Of a stretch of DNA of 43,428 nucleotides, positions 27,492-35,800 are shown piece by piece. How positions within the stretch are numbered: position 1 is the first letter of the stretch; the number at the start of each line of letters is the position of its first letter. Location: positions 1-43,428 of IMG/VR virus record IMGVR_UViG_3300006737_000060. One strand, written 5' to 3'. The position numbers and the translations under genes are program-made. The notes under the pieces are model-generated. The model was not told the origin of the DNA, did not search any database, and saw only the letters and a program-made list of their open reading frames with translations. The stretch comes from a virus.

Positions 27492-27953
27492 ATGGAAACA
27501 ATAAATATAACAGTAGCGGTAGACATGTATGAGCCGGTTGGAAGTACGTTTGAGTATAACTATAATAAAAATCTTTTAGTTGAAGTTGGTGATTGGGTTT
27601 ACTACACACCTACATCAAACGTGGGTGGCATAGGTGATATAATGACTGAAGCAAATTATATTACTGTTGGTAAAATTAGACACGTTTCAGCTGGACCATA
27701 TATATCTGGTTTTGCTGCTAATGGTTCTGTTATTCATGATGCTTCTAAAATGCAAGTGTCTCTAAACGTTGAGGTTGAAAACCCTCCTATCAATCCGCCA
27801 TCAGCTAATGATTTTGTATTCTTTTCTAAAAATTCAACGGCTAATATAAATTCTATAGTTGGGTATTTTGCGAAAACTAGATTTATAAATGATTCTAAAG
27901 ATAAAGCCGAATTATTTATGGCGTCATGTCAATACTTTGAAAGTAGTAAATAA
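27492..27953 (+). CDS. Small beta-rich tail-module protein, 153 residues
   Basis: This protein begins METINITVAVDMYEPVGSTF and has a predicted small beta barrel (GDWVYYTPTSNVGG; ITVGKIRHVSAGPYISGF; NDFVFFSKNSTANINSIVGY). It ends in a helix (DKAELFMASCQYFE). Its short barrel plan with a GDWVYY segment resembles small phage appendage or connector proteins. It is last in the tail transcript; a promoter-like motif follows 12 bases later. The specific role is unknown. Confidence 0.6.
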   Translation: METINITVAVDMYEPVGSTFEYNYNKNLLVEVGDWVYYTPTSNVGGIGDIMTEANYITVGKIRHVSAGPYISGFAANGSVIHDASKMQVSLNVEVENPPINPPSANDFVFFSKNSTANINSIVGYFAKTRFINDSKDKAELFMASCQYFESSK

Positions 27954-27964
27954 TCGCTAAAAAA

Positions 27965-27986
27965 TGTAACTATATACTAGTAAAAT
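27965..27986 (+). promoter_or_regulatory. Candidate promoter for the ejection-protein module
   Basis: TGTAACTATA, then TACTAGTAAAAT, is the second near-full copy of the motif at 15682. It shares TGTAACTATA and TAGTAAAA at equal spacing. It lies in the 41-base gap after the tail cluster, 8 bases before the cupin-like gene. Recurrence just before two module starts is the main evidence. Confidence 0.6.
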
Positions 27987-27994
27987 TTAATTAA

Positions 27995-28624
27995 ATGAAT
28001 ATAGAAGACATAAACAAACAAGCTATTAATAACCCGCTATCTAAAGATGAATTAAAAAAGCAGTTTGTAGAAAAGACTAAAGAGCTCGGTTTAAAACACA
28101 CGTTTACTTTTGACGAAGCTTGGGAAGTTGCTCAAGAGATTAGAAAGAAACAGGATTACAGAAATAAAATATCTAACTTGCAAAACGATATGGTCAAAGC
28201 TGGTGCTATGACTGGAGATGAGTTAAATAAATTAAATCCAGTTAAACACACTTTTGCTGGAGGTTGTTATATTAGAGAAATATTTAATCCAGCTGGATTA
28301 GTGTTGGTTACAAAAATACATAAAAAAGAACATCCGTTTTTTTTAATGAAAGGTAAGATGTCTATATTAACAGAGGATGGTGTTAAAACAGTTAAAGCTC
28401 CACACAATGGAGTTACACCTCCAGGAACTAAAAGAGTTATATTTACACACGAAGACTGTGTATTTATAACTGTTCACGCTACAGATAAAAAAACCCCCGA
28501 AGAAGTTGAGGAAGATGTTATCGCTAAAGACTTTTCTGATAAGGAAATATCTTTAGATGATATAGAAAAACTAAGTAAAGTACTTGATTTAGATACTAAG
28601 GCTATAATAAACAAAGAACAATAA
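27995..28624 (+). CDS. Cupin-like protein
   Basis: This 209-residue protein has a helical N-terminus (LSKDELKKQFVEKTKELGLK; EAWEVAQEIRKKQDYRNKI). A single cupin-like barrel spans about residues 84-165: GGCYIREIFNPAGLVLVTKI, HKKEHPFFLMKGKMSILTED, GVTPPGTKRVIFTHEDCVFI, TVHAT. The HxxxHPFFLxxG arrangement fits a double-stranded beta-helix with possible metal-binding His, but the Glu of the classical motif 1 is not obvious, so it may be structural. The C-terminus is acidic. It is the first gene after a promoter motif and two bases before the 685-residue protein. Cupin-like proteins occur in marine phages; the function here is unknown. Confidence 0.68.
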   Translation: MNIEDINKQAINNPLSKDELKKQFVEKTKELGLKHTFTFDEAWEVAQEIRKKQDYRNKISNLQNDMVKAGAMTGDELNKLNPVKHTFAGGCYIREIFNPAGLVLVTKIHKKEHPFFLMKGKMSILTEDGVKTVKAPHNGVTPPGTKRVIFTHEDCVFITVHATDKKTPEEVEEDVIAKDFSDKEISLDDIEKLSKVLDLDTKAIINKEQ

Positions 28625-28625
28625 T

Positions 28626-30683
28626 ATGGGATTTAAAATGAATGGTTGGAAACCAGCTAAAGGTGCTGGTTATAAATCACCACTAAAAAGTCATGGTGGT
28701 CCACACTCTTTGACAGAAGCTGAACTACAGGAAATGTATAAACGTGGTTATCAACCGCCGGTTGCTGAACAATTTGGTGGTCAAGATTCTGGTAGATGGA
28801 GAGAGGGTTCTACTGCTCCAACCTATGACAGTAGAAATGCTCAAATGGATGACATGCAGGTTAAAAAGAGACCTAGCCAATGGGATATAGATGGTCAAAG
28901 ATATAGCTATGAAGATGGTAGAAATAAATACATCGATCAAGGTTTAGCGGATGGTTCATTAAAACATCCAGAAGATTGGTATAGAGACCCATCAGGTAAA
29001 ACAGCAAATGAAGGTGGAAGTGTTACCGTTGGCCAACCTTACGAAACTAGAAAAATTCAAGGTCCTAGAGTAAACCAAGAAACTGGTCCACAGCAATCTT
29101 ACTTAGATACAGGAACACCATCTAGTTTAATAGACGGAGGAATAAGTTTTGGTGTAGATAAAGGTGGTAGAGAAACAGTATACGATCCAAGTACAAAATC
29201 ATATAGATACTTTGAGCATCAAACTAGAGAAGATGGTAAGAAAAATAAAAACTACAAAGCTACACCTAAAGAGGGTGGGTTCCAAGGAACAAGTGTGCAG
29301 CATCCAGAAAAAACAGGAACTATAGGTACAGAAGGTGATAACCCAGGAATATGGGCAAACAAAAAAAGAGGTGACATGGATGGTCACGGTGGAATGACAG
29401 AGCAGAAAAAAATAGACTTAGCTAAGCAGGGTTACGAGGGTATAGACTCCATAGTTGGTCAAGGTCACGATCCTAGAAGCAGAAATAGACACACCAATCA
29501 TAGATTAACAGATGAAGGTCATCAAAAGGGAACTCACAGGTATGATATAATGCAAGCTCCTGGAGGTGGAGGTGAGTTTGCTGAAAGAACGCGGATAATG
29601 GGTGATGGAGCGCAAAGAGGTGAATCTCAATCGCGATTTATGGGAAGAAAAGATAGTGCTAGTGGTGGTGGAAATTCATATGATTTCGCTATGACAGGTG
29701 GTTCTGATACTTTCTTTGATAATCCAGTTAGATGGAATCAAGATGCAGATGGTGGAAGAGGTATGTTTGAAAATGTAGATCAAAATAGAAACTATAGAAC
29801 TACAGATGCTGAGGTAAATAGAATAGCAACTAACAGAAAATTAAATATAAATAATGTTGGTCAACATATAAGAGGAGATGTTTATCCTCGACCATCTAAT
29901 GAAAGAGATGCGTGGAACAAGAATTTATTTGCTGATAGATCCTCTGTTAAAGGTACTACTAAAACTTGGCTAAAAAATCTAGACGGAGTACCACAACCAA
30001 GTTATGTGGAAAGGTACATGGAGGGAAAAGATATAAAAAAGAAAACACAAAGAGAAAAGGGTAAGCTTGATAAGTTAGTTGATAAAACTAAATTTAAAGA
30101 CGGCAAGGATGTTAGAACACAGAAAGGTGGTTTTTTAGGATCTCAAAAAAAGAAGGTGTGGGAAGATGGAAAATTAGTATATGATTTTAGAAGTAAAGAT
30201 GGAGTGCCTTACAAGCCTATTAAGCTAGAAAAGAAAACAGTTAAAAAGATTGAAACTAAAAAAACACCAACAACTTTACCGAAACCAAAGAAAGTTACTT
30301 CACCTAAAACTGAAAAGTCTAATAAAAAATCTACTAATTTAAAAGAAATTAAGCTTACAGCAAAGGGACCTAAAACTAAACTAGAAAAGAAAACAGTTAA
30401 AAAGATTCCAACAAAACCTCTAAGCACTAAATTACCAAAACCAAAACCAGCAACTAAAACAACAAAAACAAAAGCGCCTAAAACTAAAACAACAAAAACA
30501 AAAACTCCAAAACAAAAGCGAGAGAAAAAAGATGGTAACATTTTTACTAGAACTAAAGATAAGATTCAAAGTAAAAAATCAACAAAAACAAAAAAACCAA
30601 AAAGAACTAAAAAACCTAAAGGCGGAGGTTCACCTGGAATACTAAGTAAATTTAGAGACGAGATATTAGGACCTAAACAATAA
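28626..30683 (+). CDS. 685-residue basic protein with GFKM start and histone-like tail
   Basis: This protein starts MGFKMNGWKPAKGAGYK, then SPLKSHGGPH, a clear member of the GFKM/SPF group but seven times longer than the others. The middle is low in hydrophobics, Gly/Asp/Arg-rich and probably disordered. The last about 150 residues are a Lys/Thr/Pro tail of the kind seen in histone H1 (repeats such as KTKTTKTKTPK), including two copies of LEKKTVKKI. Such a tail should bind DNA or another polyanion. It lies between the cupin-like gene and the probable ejection proteins. A virion-internal DNA-associated role is inferred. Confidence 0.65.
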   Translation: MGFKMNGWKPAKGAGYKSPLKSHGGPHSLTEAELQEMYKRGYQPPVAEQFGGQDSGRWREGSTAPTYDSRNAQMDDMQVKKRPSQWDIDGQRYSYEDGRNKYIDQGLADGSLKHPEDWYRDPSGKTANEGGSVTVGQPYETRKIQGPRVNQETGPQQSYLDTGTPSSLIDGGISFGVDKGGRETVYDPSTKSYRYFEHQTREDGKKNKNYKATPKEGGFQGTSVQHPEKTGTIGTEGDNPGIWANKKRGDMDGHGGMTEQKKIDLAKQGYEGIDSIVGQGHDPRSRNRHTNHRLTDEGHQKGTHRYDIMQAPGGGGEFAERTRIMGDGAQRGESQSRFMGRKDSASGGGNSYDFAMTGGSDTFFDNPVRWNQDADGGRGMFENVDQNRNYRTTDAEVNRIATNRKLNINNVGQHIRGDVYPRPSNERDAWNKNLFADRSSVKGTTKTWLKNLDGVPQPSYVERYMEGKDIKKKTQREKGKLDKLVDKTKFKDGKDVRTQKGGFLGSQKKKVWEDGKLVYDFRSKDGVPYKPIKLEKKTVKKIETKKTPTTLPKPKKVTSPKTEKSNKKSTNLKEIKLTAKGPKTKLEKKTVKKIPTKPLSTKLPKPKPATKTTKTKAPKTKTTKTKTPKQKREKKDGNIFTRTKDKIQSKKSTKTKKPKRTKKPKGGGSPGILSKFRDEILGPKQ
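30225..30407 (+). repeat. 27-bp exact direct repeat in the Lys-rich tail
   Basis: The 27 bases at 30225-30251 recur at 30381-30407. Both begin CTAGAAAAGAAAACAG and encode LEKKTVKKI. Copies are 156 bases apart in the same frame, embedded in AAAACTAAAACAACAAAA-type repeats. It suggests tail growth by internal duplication. Confidence 0.8.
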
Positions 30684-30702
30684 TTAATTTAAAATATATA
30701 AT

Positions 30703-31317
30703 ATGAGTTTTTTAATAGCAGGTGTGGCAGTAGCGGCAATTGGAGGTGGTCTTCAAATGCACGCTGGTGGTAAACAAAAAAGATTGGCTGAAGAAAAAGA
30801 AAAAGCCGCGATGAAGGAAACTAATCGTTTAAAGAATATATATTCTAATCTTGATACAAGTAATCCATATGCTAACATGGAAAACAAAATGGAAGATTTA
30901 ACTGTTAATCAACAAGCTTCACAGTTTCAAGCTCAACAGTTTCAACAAAGCCAAGCTAATATACTTGGTAGTATGAGAGGTGCTGCTGGAGGATCTGGAA
31001 TAGCAGCGGTGGCTCAATCACTAGCTAAACAAGGTCAACTAGCATCTCAACAAGCTGCTGTTGATATAGGTAAACAAGAGGCTGCTAATCAAATGGCAGA
31101 AAGAGAAGCTGCGTCAGCTATACAAGATAAAGAAAGAGAAGGGGAGGTATGGTCTAGAGAAGCTGAAAGAGAAAAACAAGCAACACTACTTGGGATGTCT
31201 CAAGCAGAAGTTGCGGCAGCTAGAGAACAAGCGGCTGCTGGTCAGGCAGCTAAAATGCAGGGCTTATCAACCTTAACATCAGGAGTAACAAGTGCATTAC
31301 AAGGTGGTGTAGCATAA
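30703..31317 (+). CDS. Probable internal virion (ejection) protein
   Basis: This 204-residue protein has an N-terminal hydrophobic helix (MSFLIAGVAVAAIGGGLQMH). Long Ala/Gln/Glu-rich helices follow (EEKEKAAMKETNRLKNIYSN; QASQFQAQQFQQSQANILGS; KQGQLASQQAAVDIGKQEAA). This plan, a short hydrophobic start and Ala/Gln coiled coil next to larger virion proteins, matches internal core or ejection proteins such as T7 gp14 and P22 gp7. It should be packaged and delivered through the host envelope (inference). The leader is A/T only (tttaaaatatataatATG). Confidence 0.7.
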   Translation: MSFLIAGVAVAAIGGGLQMHAGGKQKRLAEEKEKAAMKETNRLKNIYSNLDTSNPYANMENKMEDLTVNQQASQFQAQQFQQSQANILGSMRGAAGGSGIAAVAQSLAKQGQLASQQAAVDIGKQEAANQMAEREAASAIQDKEREGEVWSREAEREKQATLLGMSQAEVAAAREQAAAGQAAKMQGLSTLTSGVTSALQGGVA

Positions 31318-31332
31318 TAAAAATAATATAAT

Positions 31333-32775
31333 ATGGCAGATAGTTTAAGTTCAAAATTAATAGAAGGAGCGTATAGAGCAGCAACAGCTGGGCAAGCCAC
31401 TAGGTTGGCTATGAATAATCAGATAAATGATTCATTAGCTCAAATGTGGAAAAGTTCAAAAAACACTATTGACTCAAGAAAAAAAGCTTTAGACGAAACA
31501 GTTCAAAAGGTTTTAGCATCAGCTGGTGATTTACCAACAGAAGAATATGAAGCTCTTTATGATAAACTACAAGAAGGTAGAGGTCAGTTTATATTTGGTA
31601 ATAATAAAAACAGAGCTTTAGCTATAAGTGATCTAAATAAAAAAGCTAAAGATTACAGTGAGTACAAGGATGTTAGATTACAACTCAGTGAAGCTGTAGC
31701 TAACGGAGATTTAATGACTGGGTTTGAAGAAAGTGAAAAAGGAATGCAGCTCATGGGGCTTTTAGAAGATGGTGCAAAGCTGGTAGAAAAAACATGTGGT
31801 GAGGGCGTTAAGTGTCCAGATAAAGGTAGAATGGGTGTTATGATTCAAGATTCGGAAAAAGTTGCTGAAGCTGAAGAGGAAATGGAGTTTGTTCACGCGG
31901 AGTTAGATCGTATAGCTCAAGATGCTGAAGTTGATGAATTTGGTAATCCAATGTATACGCCGGAGCAGCAAGTGGAGTTAGAAGAGTTAGATAGATTGGC
32001 CATAGAACTTCAAGGTACGATTGATAATGGTGGTGAAGAATGGGTTAGTGTTAGTAATATAGGTAGTATGATAGAGACTAAGAACACAACAGCTGCTGAA
32101 AATATATCTACACTAGGTAATGCATTGCTAAATGAATCTGAAAACGTTGGCATTGGTGATGCAGAGTTTAATAGAGAAAAAATAGCTAGAAAGGTTGAAA
32201 GTGAAATTATTGGAGATGGTGATCTTAAGTCTTTGGTTTACGATAGAATGATAGATGGTAGACCATCTTCATTTTTTGAAGACACAGTAAGTTTTATACA
32301 AGATAACACATGGGAGGATTTGGGTGTTGCTATAGAAGAGGGAACAACAACAGATCAACAGTTAACAGAGTACGCTAAGTTTATTGGTATAGATGGTCAA
32401 GAAATAGATTCGTTTGATGGGTTGGATGAAGAAGAAAAACAAATCATAATGGAAACTTACGCTGAAAGACAAGAGAGAGGTATGAGAAAGAAAGCCGAAG
32501 CAGAAGAGTATGTTAAAAACAATCCAGTTAGTGGTGTTAACGTAACAGATGGTATAAGTAGAGAAGAAGCTGAGTTGATAACAAAAGCCATGACTGAAGA
32601 TCCATTGTATAAGGACATATTAAAAAAGGAACTAACAAACTACTTTACAGAGTTTATGTCTAATCAGTGGGAAGCTGGTAAAGCCGGAAGAAAACAACAA
32701 GTAGTAAAAAACACAGAAACAGGTGCTTTAGAGGTTTACAATGAGCCAATAGAAGTGACTGAAGATAATTTATAA
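31333..32775 (+). CDS. Putative second ejection or internal virion protein
   Basis: This 480-residue, acidic and largely helical protein (LAMNNQINDSLAQMWKSSKN; SRKKALDETVQKVLASAGDL; AEAEEEMEFVHAELDRIAQD) has no membrane helix. It lies between the 204-residue ejection candidate and the giant protein, the position of a second internal core protein in podoviruses. A CGEGVKCPD segment near residue 155 gives its only Cys pair. I recognise no catalytic motif. The role is inferred from order and helicity. Confidence 0.65.
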   Translation: MADSLSSKLIEGAYRAATAGQATRLAMNNQINDSLAQMWKSSKNTIDSRKKALDETVQKVLASAGDLPTEEYEALYDKLQEGRGQFIFGNNKNRALAISDLNKKAKDYSEYKDVRLQLSEAVANGDLMTGFEESEKGMQLMGLLEDGAKLVEKTCGEGVKCPDKGRMGVMIQDSEKVAEAEEEMEFVHAELDRIAQDAEVDEFGNPMYTPEQQVELEELDRLAIELQGTIDNGGEEWVSVSNIGSMIETKNTTAAENISTLGNALLNESENVGIGDAEFNREKIARKVESEIIGDGDLKSLVYDRMIDGRPSSFFEDTVSFIQDNTWEDLGVAIEEGTTTDQQLTEYAKFIGIDGQEIDSFDGLDEEEKQIIMETYAERQERGMRKKAEAEEYVKNNPVSGVNVTDGISREEAELITKAMTEDPLYKDILKKELTNYFTEFMSNQWEAGKAGRKQQVVKNTETGALEVYNEPIEVTEDNL

Positions 32776-32807
32776 TAAAAATAATAACGGGTAACTAACG
32801 ATACAGT

Positions 32808-35800
32808 ATGAAAAAAGAATTCATGGTAGATGGACAGAAATATAATGTCCCATCTGAACTAGTTGATAAATTTATAGAAAAACACGGTGACAACGCTAAG
32901 ATTCAATATGTAGTTGATGGACAACAATACAACGTCCCAGCTACATTGGAACAAAAGTTTCTTCAAAAACATGGAGAAAAAGCTACATTGCCGGGAAAGC
33001 AAGAGAGTTCCGCGGAGAGTGCGAATGCGGAACAAGAACCAAAAGCACAGAACCCTTACTTCGGTTCTACGGAGTTCAACTTGGAAAGTACTTTATCGGA
33101 ATTACAAGAAGAGAAAGAAGAGTCTGAGAAACCAAGGGAATTAGAAACACAAAACATAGATGATGCATCTCAATATAGAGAAAAGAAAGCTGTTAAAAAA
33201 TTAACGGAAGCTTATTCTCAATGGGGTTTTCAGTTTGCTGAAGCAGACGCGATGAGCGGAAAAGCTGTACAAATTAAAGCTGATCCTAATTGGAAGGGTA
33301 AAAACTCTCCTTATGATGAAAGTAAAGATCAATCAAGAATTTTTTACTTAAACAAACCTGAGGATATCGCTGAAATGAAACAGTGGATGAGTGAGCGTAA
33401 AGTAGACAAGGGTGATAAGTTTATGAACGAGCTTGATGCTGTTAAGATAGATCAAAAAGAAGATTCAAAAATAGAAAAAGAAGATTATGTTAGTGCTGTT
33501 AACGAGGTTGATGTTGGTTATAACGAGAAGCTTGAGCAGTACAACAAGGATCTAGCTACATACAACGCTAATAAGAAAAAAGGCGGAATGTATAGTGTTA
33601 GGGAAGGTACAGGTAGTCTTGACGCTCAAATTCAAGGACCGTTGGCACCTAAAAAACCTGAACTTTCTGAGAAAGGAAAATGGGTTAAAGACTTAAGAGA
33701 AACATTCGTTAAAGAAGAGGCTATAAAAAGATGGGAGGAGGAAAATGGTAAAGAGTTTAAAAAGCTAACATACGAAGAAAGAGTTAATTTAGCTGAAGGT
33801 GATTTAAAAAGAATACAAGGAGAAGTACAAGCGGATATAGAGGAAAACGACGAGCTAAAGGGTAGATACGAAAATTATGTTAGAGAAGGTTTTAAAAGAA
33901 ACGGTAGAGTAGAATTATTAGAAGATAAAGTTTTAAATAAACTAGATGAGGAAGAAACCAGACTATTTACAAAGGGTGAAAAACAAAAGTACTTAGAAAA
34001 AGAAGCTAATAGAAGAAAGGACATTTTAGACGCTAAGATAGATAAAAAAATTGAACAAGTAGAATCGGTTAGAACTGATTTTGATAAAATAAGAACAGAG
34101 TTAGAGGCTACAGAAAACTGGTTTAAAAGTGATGGAGAGAAGATTGTTAATGAAATAAACAAATTAAAAAACGGTAAATACACAACGGAAGAACAGGTTA
34201 ATAAAGCTCAAGCTAGAATAAATACTTTATTTAAAGAGTACCAAGATAAAGCTCATAGACATGAGTTTTTAAGAAATAGAGGTTTAGAATATCAAGATGT
34301 GTTTGAAAAACTAAGCGGACAACTAGATGGTATGTCTGTTGAAGAAGAACAGTTGGGTTCATATGTAAAAGCTATAGCAAGAAACCAAGGTTATGTTACA
34401 GACTTCTTTGCTTCTATGGTTTTAGAGGCTGGTATTGATACTGTGCAAGGTATAATAAGCCAAGCAGATATGTTGTTTCAAATGCCGGAAAACTTAATAA
34501 AGGAAATAAATAATCCAATACTTAGAGGTATAGCTAAGGCTGCATCTTTGTATGCGGCGCCAGTAGCTACAATTGTTGGCGGTGGTTTGTTTGGTGATAA
34601 TTTTACAAACAAAGAAACTGGCATGAGGGAGAGCTTGTGGGATAAAGCTAGTAGAAGTATAGATGAATGGCAAGCAGATGAAATAACAGCTAAAACTAGA
34701 AAAGCAACAACCTACGACGAAATAGATGATTTTGGTTCTGGATTGAGTTGGTTTAGTAACCTAATAGCAACACAAATACCAACACTTGCTACAATGTATT
34801 TATCTGGTCCTTACTCATTATATGTTTTAGGCGCTTCAGCTACCGGAAATAAGTATGACCAACTACAACAAGAAAAAGAATTGTACATGAAGTCTGGGGG
34901 TTTGTATGGTAATAATTATAGTTTTACTACTATGGCTATGAATGCTCAGTTTACTGGTGCTGCAGAAGCATTATCCGAAAGAGTAACATTTAAAGCGCTA
35001 AAGAAAACAAAGGGTATGCTGGGTGGTGCTACAGCAAAACAAGCTAGACTTGGTTTTGAAAAAGAAGTTAGAGAGAATATATTTCAATTTAGAAATTTAA
35101 AAAATACCAGTGTTGAATTATTTGAAGAAGGTTTTTCTGAGAGCTTAGCTACTATATCTGGTAATTTAGCTGACATGTATATTTCTGGAAATGATGATGT
35201 TCATATCTTTGACAATGTTGCTGAATCATTTGTTAGCGGTATAGGTATAAGTGGTTTTATACAATCACCCAGGTTATTTGCTAAAGCTTCTAGTCCTTTT
35301 GCAACCGAGGAAAACAGCACTATATTAGGTAAGATAGGTCAAAGACTACAAGATATAACTAAAGAAATAGCTGAGCTAGATGGTAACCACACTTTGGGAA
35401 CAGGAGCTAAACAAAGGAAACTAGATGAACTAGAAACTGAGTATGCTAACTTAGTAGATGAAAGTAATACTCTTTTAGAAACTGATATTAAACGAATAGA
35501 TTTACTACACCCATCAGAAAAGAAAACGTTAATTGAAATAGACAGGAGAAATCTACAAGATCGTAAAGAAGCTAAGAAAATAAACGAAGACTCATCTTTA
35601 ACTGAAGCTCAAAAGAAAGAACAACTATCCAAACTGCAACAAAAAGTTGACGCAAGAAAAGCAAGAAAACAACAGATACTAAGTAAGTATCCAAAAAACG
35701 TAGTTGATAAAAATTATCAAAGAACTATGGATTGGGTTAATCAATATGTTGCTAAGATTAAAAAAATGGGTGGTGTTAATATATCTTCTAGGGAGGTTTC

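Noticed and set aside
32785-32812. GGTAACTAACGATACAGTATG before the giant gene as a fourth full promoter motif
   Set aside because: It shares GTAACTA and AGTA with the motif but the spacing is off by one, the AAAA core is interrupted and it runs into the ATG, so it is too diverged to list.
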